A stretch of 64,000 nucleotides of DNA from Clavibacter sp. VKM Ac-2872 (GCF_015351105.1 NZ_JADKRR010000001.1:1221069-1285068), one strand, 5' to 3'; positions 42,304-50,826 are shown, counted from the stretch's first letter. Made by a program: numbers and translations. The notes: generated by a model not told the origin, from the letters alone.

Positions 42304-45300
42304 TTGGGGGAGCACCACTCTGCCGTCCGCCGTGCCTCGACACGGGGGATGCGCACCGCATCCGCACGCGCACGCGCACGTCTCATCGCCGCCATCACGG
42401 GGCTCAGCCTCGGGGTGACTCTGCTCGTCGCCGTCGAGCCGTCCGCGGTTCCGGCCGAGGCCGCGACGGCGGGCACCGCCGCGTCGTCCGCGCGCGTCAT
42501 CGCGCCCGGCACGGGCGTCGTGCAGCCGGCCGCGACCGACGGTGCGCCGACCACCGCGTCGATGATGCGCCTGCTGCAGGCCACCGCGGCCGCCGCGCCG
42601 TTCACCGCGACGCCTGCGCCGGTCATCACCGGCAAGGCCGTCATCGGCCAGCGCCTCCTCGCCACCACGGCGCGCTGGACCCCGACCGCGACCAGCAGCA
42701 CGTACGCGTGGCTCGTCGACGGCGTGCCCGTGAGCGGGCAGACGAGCACCGCGTACACGGTGCGCGCCGCCGACGCGGGGTCCGTCATCACGGTCGCCGT
42801 CACGGGCAGCCGCTCCGGCTACGACACGACCACCCAGACCAGCGCGCCGACCGCGGCCGTGCCGACGCCCGTCGTCGCGCCGTTCACGGCTGCCCCGACG
42901 CCCACCATCGCCGGATCCCCGCAGGTGGGCTTCACGCTCACCGCACGGTCCGGAACCTGGACCCCGTGGCCGACCTTCTCCTACTCCTGGACCCGGGACG
43001 GCGTGCTCATCGCCGGGCAGACCGGCGTCACCTACCGCGTCACCGATGCGGACCGCGGCGCGGCGCTCGCCGTGACGGTCACCGGCACGAAGACCGGGTA
43101 TTCGACGACGCCTCGGACGAGCGACGCGGTGACGGTGCCGGGCGCGGCGCCGACGGTGGCTCCGACCACGACGCCGACGACCGTCCCCACGCCGACCCCC
43201 ACGGTCGCGCCGACGCAGGCGCCCACGCCGACGCCGACGCCGACGCCGACGGTCGCGCCGACGCAGGCTCCGACCCCGATCCCCACGACCGCACCCACCC
43301 CCGAGCCGACGACGCCCGCCGCCGCGCCCTTCAGCGCGGCCGCGACGCCGACGATCGCCGGTACCGCGCGCGTCGGCTTCACGCTGTCCGCGCGCGCCGG
43401 GGTGTGGACCCCGTGGCCCACGTTCTCCTACGCGTGGCTCCGCGACGGCGTCCTCATCGCCGGGCAGGCCGGCGTGACGTACCGCGTGCAGGCCGGGGAC
43501 GCGGGATCCCGCATCAGCGTCACCGTCACCGGCACGAAGACCGGCTACGCGACGCAGTCCCTGACGAGCGCCGAGCTCCAGGTCCCCGCCGCCAGCACGC
43601 CGACGCCCACCCCGGCGCCGACCACGCCCGCGCCGACCCCCACGGCGACGCCGGGCACGCCCGCGCCGACCCCCACGCCCACGGCGACGCCGGGCACGCC
43701 GACGCCGACGCCGACCGCGACGACGCCCGTCCCGACCCCGGATCCCACCGCCCCGACCGAGGACGCCGCGTTCTCGGCCGCCGCCACCCCGACCATCGCC
43801 GGGACCGCCCGCGTCGGCTTCACGCTGTCCGCGCGCGCTGGCGTCTGGACCCCCTGGCCGGCCTTCTCCTACCAGTGGACCCGGGACGGCGTCGCGATCG
43901 ACGGCCAGACCGCCGTCACGTACCGCGTGCAGGAGGGCGACCAGGGCACCACCATCGCCGTGATCGTCACCGGCACGAAGACCGGCTACGTCACGCAGTC
44001 CCTCGCGAGCGACGGCCTCCTCGTGCCGCTGCCCGAGTCGACGCCGGAGCCCACCGTGCCCACGCCCGACCCGACGCCCGCCCCCGACGTCGCGTTCCCG
44101 ACCGTGGGCACCCCGTCGATCACGGGCCTCGGTCGCGTGGACTACACGCTGAACGCCAAGTCCGGCACCTGGTCGCCGTGGCCGTCCTTCTCCTACGCGT
44201 GGCTGCGCGACGGCGTCGTGATCCCGGACCAGACCGGTCCGAGCTACCGCGTGGTGGCGGGTGACGTCGGCACGGGCATCTCCGTCGCCGTCACCGGCAC
44301 GAAGACGGGCTACATCACGCAGACCGTGACGAGCGATCCCGTCGCCGTCGTCGCGACGCCCGTCACGCCGCCGCCGCCCGCGCCGGCCATCCCGTTCGAG
44401 GCGACGACGGCGCCCGTGATCCAGGGGTCGCCGGTCGCCGGCAGCCCCCTGCGGGTGGAGACGCCCGCGTGGACTCCCGAGGCCACCGCCTACTCCTACG
44501 CGTGGGCCCGGGACGGCGTCACGGTGCTCGGCGCGACCGACGCGACCTACACCGTGCGCCGCACGGACGCCGGGTCGCGGATCACCGTGACCGTCACGGG
44601 CACGCGCTCCGGCTACAAGGCGACGAGCCGCACGAGCGATCCGACCGCCGCCGCGGTCGACGCCCTCGACGTCCCGCCCGCCGAGCCCGCGCCGTCGCCC
44701 GACGACCAGCCGTTCACGGATGCGCCGACCCCGACGATCACGGGTGACGCGTCCGTCGGATCCACCCTCACGGCCGAGACGCCGGCCTGGACCCCCGAGG
44801 CGACCACGCTCATCTACGTGTGGCAGCGCAACGGCGTCGTGGTGCCCGGCCGCACCGCGTCGACCTACGTGCCGGCTCCGCGCGACGCCGGGTCGCAGAT
44901 CACCGTGACCGTCACCGGGCGGGCCGACGGCTACGCGCCGACATCCCGCACCTCCGTCCCGCGCCAGATCGCCTCGACGGGGGAGGGCTACGACGTCGTC
45001 GTGATCCTCGGCCAGTCGAACGCGCAGGGCGTCGGCACGGGGTGGGATCCGTCCGTCGACGTCAGCGTGCCCGGGCTCGACCAGCTCGCCGGCAGCGGCG
45101 CCAAGGCCGGGCAGATCATCCCCGCCGAGGACTCGCTGAGCCACGTGACGACCTGGACGACCTCCGGAGGCGTGCAGGCCGTCGGCCCCGGGATGGAGCT
45201 CGGCCGGCACCTGCTCGCCGACGCCCGCCCGGGCCGGAAGGTGCTGCTCGTCCCCGCCGCGATGGCGTCCACGTCGATGACGGGCGACGGCACCTACGCC

Positions 45301-45753
45301 TGGAACCCGGCGGACACCCGGTCGCGCATCAACCTGTTCACGCGCGCGCTCGGGCAGATCGACGCGGCGCTCGCGCAGGATCCCGACAACCGGCTCGTCG
45401 CGGTCGTCTGGGCCCAGGGCGAGTCGGACGCGACCCGCACGAACGCGGCCGGCTACCAGTCGATGCTGCTCGACCTCGTCGACCGGCTGAACACGCGGTA
45501 CGGCGCGGTGCCGTTCCTCATCGGCGGCATGGTGCCCGAGTGGCTGAACGTGTCGTCGCTGCGCCAGGGCATCGACACCGCGCAGCAGGGCATGCCCGCG
45601 CTGCGGGCGAACGTGTCGTACATCCCGGGAGCGTCGGGGTACAGCAGGGCCGAGGACTCGATCCACTACACCGCCGCCGGCGCGCGGGCGATGGGCGACA
45701 AGTACTTCGCCGCGTACCAGCGGGCGACGGGAGCCGTGCAGCTGTCCCGGTGA
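42304..45753 (+). CDS. Large secreted protein: seven Ig-like repeats and a C-terminal SGNH/SASA esterase domain
   Basis: The roughly 1150-residue product begins with a Sec signal peptide (basic MRTASARARARL, hydrophobic IAAITGLSLGVTLLVAV, AxA site PAEA). Seven repeats of about 80-90 residues follow, each with SYxWxRDG and GxxITVTVTGTKTGY, an actinobacterial Ig-like fold. Thr-Pro linkers separate repeats 2-3 and 3-4. The last 250 residues are an SGNH hydrolase of the sialate-O-acetylesterase/CE6 type: VILGQSNAQG (Ser), AQGESDA and EDSIHYTAAGARAMG (Asp-His). It should deacetylate a sugar polymer outside the cell; the substrate (plant or bacterial) is unknown. Start: TTG 42304 has the best ribosome-binding site; ATG 42349 begins the signal peptide. 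Confidence 0.8.
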   Translation: MGEHHSAVRRASTRGMRTASARARARLIAAITGLSLGVTLLVAVEPSAVPAEAATAGTAASSARVIAPGTGVVQPAATDGAPTTASMMRLLQATAAAAPFTATPAPVITGKAVIGQRLLATTARWTPTATSSTYAWLVDGVPVSGQTSTAYTVRAADAGSVITVAVTGSRSGYDTTTQTSAPTAAVPTPVVAPFTAAPTPTIAGSPQVGFTLTARSGTWTPWPTFSYSWTRDGVLIAGQTGVTYRVTDADRGAALAVTVTGTKTGYSTTPRTSDAVTVPGAAPTVAPTTTPTTVPTPTPTVAPTQAPTPTPTPTPTVAPTQAPTPIPTTAPTPEPTTPAAAPFSAAATPTIAGTARVGFTLSARAGVWTPWPTFSYAWLRDGVLIAGQAGVTYRVQAGDAGSRISVTVTGTKTGYATQSLTSAELQVPAASTPTPTPAPTTPAPTPTATPGTPAPTPTPTATPGTPTPTPTATTPVPTPDPTAPTEDAAFSAAATPTIAGTARVGFTLSARAGVWTPWPAFSYQWTRDGVAIDGQTAVTYRVQEGDQGTTIAVIVTGTKTGYVTQSLASDGLLVPLPESTPEPTVPTPDPTPAPDVAFPTVGTPSITGLGRVDYTLNAKSGTWSPWPSFSYAWLRDGVVIPDQTGPSYRVVAGDVGTGISVAVTGTKTGYITQTVTSDPVAVVATPVTPPPPAPAIPFEATTAPVIQGSPVAGSPLRVETPAWTPEATAYSYAWARDGVTVLGATDATYTVRRTDAGSRITVTVTGTRSGYKATSRTSDPTAAAVDALDVPPAEPAPSPDDQPFTDAPTPTITGDASVGSTLTAETPAWTPEATTLIYVWQRNGVVVPGRTASTYVPAPRDAGSQITVTVTGRADGYAPTSRTSVPRQIASTGEGYDVVVILGQSNAQGVGTGWDPSVDVSVPGLDQLAGSGAKAGQIIPAEDSLSHVTTWTTSGGVQAVGPGMELGRHLLADARPGRKVLLVPAAMASTSMTGDGTYAWNPADTRSRINLFTRALGQIDAALAQDPDNRLVAVVWAQGESDATRTNAAGYQSMLLDLVDRLNTRYGAVPFLIGGMVPEWLNVSSLRQGIDTAQQGMPALRANVSYIPGASGYSRAEDSIHYTAAGARAMGDKYFAAYQRATGAVQLSR
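42595..44985 (+). repeat. Seven coding repeats (Ig-like) with Thr/Pro linkers
   Basis: Repeats start at about 42595, 42878, 43324, 43764, 44088, 44386 and 44707. Repeats 3 and 4 are nearly identical (shared TPTIAGTARVGFTLSARAGV), suggesting a recent duplication. Linkers at 43138-43320 and 43587-43760 are built from CCGACGCC-type units. Confidence 0.85.
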
Positions 45754-45759
45754 GGGAGC

Positions 45760-45786
45760 GGCGGCCGGGCGCGATGCCCGGCCGCC
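45760..45786. terminator. Bidirectional hairpin terminator
   Basis: GGCGGCCGGGC pairs perfectly with GCCCGGCCGCC around loop GCGAT, between the surface-protein gene and the convergent cation-efflux gene. Confidence 0.75.
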
Positions 45787-45796
45787 CCTCTCGGCG

Positions 45797-46474
45797 TCAG
45801 CGGTAGGCGTCGTCCTGCGCGCGCTCGCCCGTGAGCGCGGCGACGGGCACGGTGCACGCGTCGCCGCGCCACGCCTCGACGCCCTCGCGGACGGCGAACG
45901 CCGCGATGACGAGCCCGGCGACCGGATCCGCCCACCACCAGCCGAGCCCCGCGTCGAGCAGCAGCCCGACGAGGAGCGCCGCGGAGAGCCAGGCGCACAC
46001 GAGGGTCTGCCGCGAGTCGGCGACCGCGCTCGCGGAGCCGAGCTCGGTGCCGGTGCGCCGCTCGAGCAGGCTGAGCGCCGGCATCACGGCGAGGCTCAGC
46101 GCCGCGAGCACGATGCCCGTGGTGCTGGGCCGTGCCGCCGATCCGCCTGCCAGCGCGAGCACGGCGTCCACGCTGACGTAGGCCGCGAGCCCGAGGAACG
46201 ACACCGCGATGAGCCGCAGGGCCGTGCGCTCGCGCGTCTCCGGATCCGGCGCGGAGAACTGCCACGCGACGGCGGATGCGGCGAGCACCTCCACGATCGA
46301 GTCGAGCCCGAAGGCGACGAGCGCGGTCGAGGACGCCGCGGCGCCGGCTGTGAGGGCGACCACGGCCTCGACCGCGTTCCACGCGATGGTGCCCGCGACG
46401 ATCCCGCGGATGCGGCGGCGCAGGACGTCTCGGCGCGCGACCGTGAGGCCGGGCGTCGCCGCCGGCGCGCTCAC
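45797..46474 (-). CDS. Cation diffusion facilitator-like metal efflux protein
   Basis: This 225-residue protein has six membrane segments in CDF-like order, with metal-site candidates in FGLDSIVEV (Asp) and SAVADSRQTL (Asp) on helices 2 and 5. The cytoplasmic C-terminal domain of classical CDF exporters is lacking, so it is a short form. Metal is exported by proton antiport across the cytoplasmic membrane. It overlaps the CmtR-like gene by GTGA, so the regulator and pump form one operon. The likely ions are Cd, Pb or Zn, inferred from the regulator. Confidence 0.8.
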   Translation of the reverse strand: MSAPAATPGLTVARRDVLRRRIRGIVAGTIAWNAVEAVVALTAGAAASSTALVAFGLDSIVEVLAASAVAWQFSAPDPETRERTALRLIAVSFLGLAAYVSVDAVLALAGGSAARPSTTGIVLAALSLAVMPALSLLERRTGTELGSASAVADSRQTLVCAWLSAALLVGLLLDAGLGWWWADPVAGLVIAAFAVREGVEAWRGDACTVPVAALTGERAQDDAYR

Positions 46475-46824
46475 GCGTCCACCGCGCAGCAGCCGGGGTC
46501 GCAGAGCGCGGGGTCCGCGCACGCCCGGTCGTCGTCCACCGCGAGCACGACCTCCACGAGCGCGCCGAGGCCGCGGGCGATGCGCGGGTCCCGGATCTCG
46601 TAGCGCTGGCTGCGCCCCTCGGCCACCGTGCGCACGATTCCGCAGCCGCGCAGACAGGCGAGGTGGTTGGACACGTTCTGGCGCGTGAGGCCGAGGGCGT
46701 CGGCGAGGAGCGCGGGGTAGGCGGGGCCGTCGAGCAGCTCCATGAGGATCCGCGCCCGGGTCGGATCCGCGAGCGCCCGGCCGAGCCGGGTCATGACGTC
46801 GAGACGGGGAGCGAGGGCGGGCAT
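46471..46824 (-). CDS. cmtR: CmtR-like ArsR/SmtB metal-sensing repressor
   Basis: This 117-residue protein aligns with mycobacterial CmtR, a Cd/Pb sensor, over its length: GRALADPTRARIL, LTRQNVSNHLACLRGCG, EGRSQRYEI. The three sensing cysteines fall at exactly 57, 61 and 102, as in CmtR. An extra cysteine cluster, CDPGCC (108-113), extends the C-terminus and could widen the metal range. It should dissociate from DNA when metal binds. A leaderless TACCGT -10 lies inside a 22-bp palindromic operator just upstream, so it represses itself and the overlapping exporter. Confidence 0.9.
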   Translation of the reverse strand: MPALAPRLDVMTRLGRALADPTRARILMELLDGPAYPALLADALGLTRQNVSNHLACLRGCGIVRTVAEGRSQRYEIRDPRIARGLGALVEVVLAVDDDRACADPALCDPGCCAVDA

Positions 46825-46830
46825 GCGATG

Positions 46831-46853
46831 ACGGTACAGCACTGGCTGTACCG
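46831..46853. promoter_or_regulatory. CmtR operator with embedded -10 element
   Basis: CGGTACAGC-N4-GCTGTACCG (46832-46853) is a perfect 9-bp inverted repeat. The minus-strand TACCGT (46831-46836), ending 6 nt before the regulator's ATG, is inside it. A repressor bound here would occlude RNA polymerase. The divergent phosphatase-like gene starts 78 nt away and might also respond. Confidence 0.75.
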
Positions 46854-46931
46854 ATGTCGAGGACCGGGCGCGCGGGTCTGCCAGGATCGACGGGACGCCC
46901 GCCCGCGGGCGACGTCCCGACCGGAGGTCCC

Positions 46932-47369
46932 ATGGCCGAGCGCATCCCGCACGTCGTCTTCGTCTGCGCCCGCAACGGCGGCAAGTCCCAGCTCGCGGCG
47001 GCCCTCATGCGCCACGCGGCGGGCGACGCCGTCGTCGTCACGTCGGCGGGCACGGATCCCGGATCCTCGCTGAACGCGCTCGCCGTGGAGTCGCTCGCCG
47101 AGCTCGGCATCGACGTCGCGGGCGAGCGCCCGAAGCCGCTCACCGACGATATGGTGCGCGAGGCCGACCTCGTGGTCGTGCTCGGCGCGGAGGCGCACGT
47201 GGACGGCGACCAGGACGTCGCGGTCGAGACGTGGATCACGGACGAGCCCTCCGCGCGCGGCATCGACGGCATGGAGCGGATGCGGCTCGTGCGCGACGAC
47301 ATCCGGGCGCGCGTCGAGGAGCTGCGCGGCCGTCTCAGCGGCGTCGCGGGCGGCCCGGCGGCGCGCTAG
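46932..47369 (+). CDS. Low-molecular-weight phosphatase / arsenate reductase-like protein
   Basis: This 145-residue protein has the LMW-phosphatase P-loop as VFVCARNGGKSQ (Cys12), where Lys18 stands in for the usual Arg of CX5R, plus the Asp-Pro-like loop VETWITDEPSARG. The KSQ variant is seen in actinobacterial arsenate-mycothiol transferase-like proteins, which use mycothiol to reduce arsenate; whether this member is a phosphatase or an arsenate reductase cannot be told. A GGAGG lies 5 nt before the ATG. It is divergent from the CmtR operon, which supports a metal/metalloid-stress role. Confidence 0.7.
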   Translation: MAERIPHVVFVCARNGGKSQLAAALMRHAAGDAVVVTSAGTDPGSSLNALAVESLAELGIDVAGERPKPLTDDMVREADLVVVLGAEAHVDGDQDVAVETWITDEPSARGIDGMERMRLVRDDIRARVEELRGRLSGVAGGPAAR

Positions 47370-47992
47370 GCGTCCACGGACGCGCGCCGTTCGACGCGGC
47401 GGGCGACGAGCGCATCGATGTGCCGCTCGAGCACGCCCAGCGCGCGGGCGCTGCGGGCCGCGTCCGGCTCGTCGACGAGCAGCTGCAGCGCGAGGCCCGC
47501 GAGCAGCGCCTGCAGGTGGTCGGCCTCCGCGTCGGGATCCGCGTCGGGTCGCAGCAGGCCGGCCGCCCGCAGCTGAGCGAGCTGCTCGAGGCACGTCTCC
47601 CGCGCGGCCGCGTGCGCGGCGGCGCGCACCTCGCGCAGCCGCGGGTGCGAGGCGGCATCCGCGAGGAGCGCCGCGGTGACCTCGACCTCGGCGCGGCGCG
47701 CGTCGTCCAGCGGCAGGTGCTCCGCGAGGATGCGCACGGCCCGGCGTCGGGCGTCCGGGTCGGCGCGCCGCGCCCGGATGCGCGCGTCGATCCGCCGGGC
47801 CACCAGCCCGGTCGCGTGGGCCACGAGGTCGATGCGGCTGGGGAAGCTGTGGCGCAGGGATCCCGTCGAGAGGCCCGCCTCGGCCGCGACCGTGCGGACG
47901 GAGACGCCGCTCGCGCCCTCGCGGCGGATGACCCGCCAGACCGCCTCGGCGAGCTCGTCCTCGCGGCGGGCGTGGTCGATCAGGCGGGGCAT
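47366..47992 (-). CDS. TetR-family transcriptional regulator
   Basis: This 208-residue protein has an N-terminal helix-turn-helix (residues about 8-55: AVWRVIRREGASGVSVRTVAAEAG, then LSTGSLRHSFPSR) and a helical ligand domain. It is divergent from a type-B carboxylesterase gene 77 nt away, its likely target. The start is leaderless (TACCGT, 6-nt gap). Its last 4 nt overlap the convergent phosphatase-like gene. Confidence 0.85.
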   Translation of the reverse strand: MPRLIDHARREDELAEAVWRVIRREGASGVSVRTVAAEAGLSTGSLRHSFPSRIDLVAHATGLVARRIDARIRARRADPDARRRAVRILAEHLPLDDARRAEVEVTAALLADAASHPRLREVRAAAHAAARETCLEQLAQLRAAGLLRPDADPDAEADHLQALLAGLALQLLVDEPDAARSARALGVLERHIDALVARRVERRASVDA

Positions 47993-47998
47993 GGCGTC

Positions 47999-48004
47999 AC
48001 GGTA
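47999..48004 (-). promoter_or_regulatory. -10 element, leaderless tetR gene
   Basis: TACCGT on the minus strand ends 6 nt before the ATG at 47992. Confidence 0.5.
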
Positions 48005-48056
48005 GCACCGGGATCCGGGGCCTCCGCGGGCCTGCCGGCGAACGCCTCCCGAACGG

Positions 48057-48062
48057 TAACGT
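48057..48062 (+). promoter_or_regulatory. -10 element, leaderless carboxylesterase gene
   Basis: TAACGT ends 7 nt before the ATG at 48070. It lies 52 nt from the tetR -10, so one repressor could cover both. Confidence 0.5.
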
Positions 48063-48069
48063 CGACAAG

Positions 48070-49386
48070 ATGACCGCCTTCACGCCGCCCTGCGGCCCCG
48101 TCGTCGGCTGGGCGGACGGCGACGTCGTCCGCGCGACCGGCATCCCGTACGCCATGGCCGACCGCTTCATGCCGCCGGTGCCGCACCCCGACTGGACGGC
48201 GCCGCGCGACGCCACGGCGTGGGCGCCCGCGTGCCCGCAGCCGCCCATGGAGGAGCTCGACGCGGTGCTCGGGAGCTTCTCCGACCTCGCCGTCGACGAG
48301 GACTGCCTGCGCGTCTCCGTGACGATGCCGCGCGACGCGGCGCCCGACGACGCGCTGCCGGTGATGGTGTGGATCCACGGCGGCTCCTACGTGTCGGGCG
48401 CGGGGGACGTGCCGATCATGGATCCGGCGCCGCTCGTCGCCGAGCAGCGCGTCGTGGTCGTCACGGTCACCTACCGGCTCGGGCTCCTCGGCTACCTCGG
48501 GGACGGGCGCGACCGGCCGGCGAACCTCGGCCTCCTCGACCAGCTCGAGGCGCTCCACTGGGTCGCGCGCAACATCCGCGCCTTCGGCGGGGACCCGGAT
48601 CGCGTCACCGCGTTCGGGCAGTCGGCGGGCGGGGACGCGGTCGCGCACCTGATGGCCGTGCCCGCGGCCGCGGGCCTGTTCCGGCGGGCGATCGTGCAGA
48701 GCGCGCCGCTCGGCATCTCACGGGGCCGGCGCCGCATGGCCGCCGCGATGGCGCGCGCGTCCCGCGGGCTCACTGCCGAGATGCCCGTGGCGGAGGTGCT
48801 CGCGCGGCAGGCCGAGGTCGAGCGCGCCGCCGCGCCGTTCGGGCTCCCCGGCGCGATGCCGTTCGGCACGCAGTACGGGCACGCGCCGCTGCCGCCCGAG
48901 TCCGACATCGACGCGGCGTGGGATCGCGCCGCGCCCGGCGTGGACGTGCTCATCGGCAGCACGGCCGAGGAGGCGCGGCTGTTCCTGCCGGGGATCCCGT
49001 GGCTCGCGCGCCTGACGCGCCTGCCGGTGGTCGGCCCGCTCGTGCGGCGTGCGGCCGTCGCCGCGGTCACGGGCATCGTCTACGGCGTCCCGGGTCGTCG
49101 CTTCGCCCGCCGCCACGCGCGCGCCGGCGGCACGGCGCACCGCTACGTGATCCGCTGGTCGGCGCCCGGCAGCCCCTTCGGCGCCGCGCACACCGTGGAC
49201 CTCCCGCTCCTGTTCGGCGACGAGGAGGCGTGGCGCGGCGCTGGCCTGCTCGCGGGGGCGGACTGGGCCGGGATCCAGCGCGACGCCCGCCGGGTGCGGC
49301 AGGTGTGGGGCGACTTCGCGCGCGGGCGGATCCCGACCCGGCAGCTGATCCCGGGCGTGCTGGAGCTGCGGCGCGTGCGCGGCTGA
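48070..49386 (+). CDS. Type-B carboxylesterase
   Basis: This 438-residue alpha/beta hydrolase has the family pattern: oxyanion loop WIHGGSYVSG (about residues 100-109), nucleophile FGQSAGGDAV (Ser near 181), acidic residue in IGSTAEEARLF and catalytic His in GAAHTVDLPLLFGDE. EDCLRVSV is the second family signature. It is shorter than typical 490-550-residue members. There is no signal peptide. It hydrolyses carboxylic esters; the natural substrate is unknown. Divergent TetR neighbour and leaderless promoter. Confidence 0.88.
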   Translation: MTAFTPPCGPVVGWADGDVVRATGIPYAMADRFMPPVPHPDWTAPRDATAWAPACPQPPMEELDAVLGSFSDLAVDEDCLRVSVTMPRDAAPDDALPVMVWIHGGSYVSGAGDVPIMDPAPLVAEQRVVVVTVTYRLGLLGYLGDGRDRPANLGLLDQLEALHWVARNIRAFGGDPDRVTAFGQSAGGDAVAHLMAVPAAAGLFRRAIVQSAPLGISRGRRRMAAAMARASRGLTAEMPVAEVLARQAEVERAAAPFGLPGAMPFGTQYGHAPLPPESDIDAAWDRAAPGVDVLIGSTAEEARLFLPGIPWLARLTRLPVVGPLVRRAAVAAVTGIVYGVPGRRFARRHARAGGTAHRYVIRWSAPGSPFGAAHTVDLPLLFGDEEAWRGAGLLAGADWAGIQRDARRVRQVWGDFARGRIPTRQLIPGVLELRRVRG

Positions 49387-49402
49387 CTCCGGCGCGGCGA
49401 CG

Positions 49403-50263
49403 TCAGAGCAGGGCGGTGACCGCGGCGGCGACCACCTCCGGGTCCGTGACGGGCACCATGTGCTCCGACCGCGGGGCCGGGATCCACGCGCCCTGCTCGG
49501 CTGCGCCCGCGGACTCCCGGTGCGCGCGCACGAGGTCGCGCCGCTGGCCGCGGGTGAGCGGGCCGTCGGACGTGCCGGAGATCACGCGGACCGGCACGCC
49601 CGGGAGCGCATCGGCGGAGCCGAGCAGCGCCGGCATCGCGGCGAGGCCCGGCAGGAGGTGCCGCTGCTCGGCGGCCGTGGCGCGTGCCGCCCGCACGGAG
49701 CCGGCGGCGTCGGCGGCGGCGGTCAGGAGCGGGGTCGGAAGGCCGGCGAGGGCGACCCGGTGCAGCCGGCGCAGCAGCCCGAGCCGCGCGAGCGGGACGA
49801 GGAGCGCCGCCTGCACGCCGAAGGCGGCCCGCACGGCGCGCGTCGCGTAGGCGCGGGCACGCTCGTCGCTCGGGTCCACCAGCACGACACCCGCGGTCGG
49901 CAGCCCGCGCGCGATCCGCCGCGCCGCCGCCACGCGCACGATCGGACCGCCCCAGCTGTGCCCGGCGAGCACCAGCCGGCGATGCGGGAACGCGGCGATC
50001 ACCGCCTCCAGGTCGTCGGCGAGCCGGTCGAGGTCGCGGGGCGCGGGATCCGGGTCGCTGCCGCCGAGCCCCGCGCGGTCGTACGCGACGACGCGGTGGG
50101 TGCGGGCGAGGATCCCGTGCACGAGCCCCCACGTGAGCCCGCTGCCGCCGAGACCGGCCTCCAGGACCACGAGGTCGTCGCCGTCACCCGCGACCATCGC
50201 GCGAAGGCGGCGTCCGTCGGCGGTCGTGACCGCGACATCGCGCCCGAGGAGGCCGGTCGTCAC
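49403..50263 (-). CDS. Alpha/beta hydrolase
   Basis: This 286-residue protein has the alpha/beta fold with EAGLGGSGLTWG, YDRAGLGGSD, the nucleophile elbow LAGHSWGGPI (Ser near residue 95), an acidic residue in VRVISGTSD and a late His in RSEHMVPVTDP. Soluble; reaction unknown. The GTG start lies in a GTGA overlap with the GNAT gene upstream, so the two are one operon. The stop lies 16 nt from the convergent carboxylesterase stop. Confidence 0.85.
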   Translation of the reverse strand: MTTGLLGRDVAVTTADGRRLRAMVAGDGDDLVVLEAGLGGSGLTWGLVHGILARTHRVVAYDRAGLGGSDPDPAPRDLDRLADDLEAVIAAFPHRRLVLAGHSWGGPIVRVAAARRIARGLPTAGVVLVDPSDERARAYATRAVRAAFGVQAALLVPLARLGLLRRLHRVALAGLPTPLLTAAADAAGSVRAARATAAEQRHLLPGLAAMPALLGSADALPGVPVRVISGTSDGPLTRGQRRDLVRAHRESAGAAEQGAWIPAPRSEHMVPVTDPEVVAAAVTALL

Positions 50264-50826
50264 GCGAGCACCGGCCACGGCGGTGGCGTGCGGTCGTCGG
50301 TCGCGAGGAGCCCCGCGAGCCAGTCGTCCTCGCGGCCGTCGCGACCCAGGGCGCCGAGGCGGGCGACCCCCTCGAAGCGGAAGCCGAGCGCGCGGGCGAC
50401 GGCGGCGGATCCGGTGTTCCCGCCGTACGCGCGCCACCCGATCCGGGCGACGCCGAGCCCCGTCGCCGCGTCGAACCCGTGATCGACGACCGCAGCGGCC
50501 GCCTCGCGCATGATCCCGCGGCCGCGTGCTCCCGGCGCCAGCCAGTACCCGATCTCGGCAGCGCCGTCCGCGATGTCGTGCAGCCCCACGGTGCCGACGG
50601 GCTCACCACCCTCGAGCACGGCCCAGGTGAGGCGCTCGCCCGAGGCCCAGCCGTCGGCGCAGAAGCCGGAGACGTAGGAGACCGCATCCTCGCGCGCGTA
50701 CGGCACGGGGACGGGCACGTAGCGCTGGATCGCCGGGTCCTGGCACGCGGCCGCGATGGCGTCGACGTCCTCGAGCGCGGGAGGACGGAGGACGAGACGC
50801 GGGGTGCGGAGGGTCACGGGATCCAT
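50260..50826 (-). CDS. GNAT-family N-acetyltransferase (RimJ-like)
   Basis: This 188-residue protein has the RimJ/RimL pattern: TPRLVLRPPALEDVDAI at the start, GTVGLHDI, EIGYWLAPGARGRGIMREAAAAV (acetyl-CoA-binding loop) and GNTGSAAVARALGF. It transfers acetyl groups to protein or small-molecule amines; target unknown. The ATG is leaderless (TACCGT, 6-nt gap). It is the first gene of a GNAT-hydrolase operon. Confidence 0.88.
   Translation of the reverse strand: MDPVTLRTPRLVLRPPALEDVDAIAAACQDPAIQRYVPVPVPYAREDAVSYVSGFCADGWASGERLTWAVLEGGEPVGTVGLHDIADGAAEIGYWLAPGARGRGIMREAAAAVVDHGFDAATGLGVARIGWRAYGGNTGSAAVARALGFRFEGVARLGALGRDGREDDWLAGLLATDDRTPPPWPVLA

Noticed and set aside
43138-43760. CRISPR-like or satellite array suspected from the repeated CCGACGCC units
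   Set aside because: Units are short, contiguous and in frame with Thr-Pro linkers; there are no spacers and no cas genes.
42010-45666. 1218-aa open frame antisense to the Ig/SASA gene
   Set aside because: It is a mirror of the GC-rich third-position pattern: a low-complexity Arg/Gly/His protein with no motif. The forward frame has a signal peptide, repeats and a catalytic triad.
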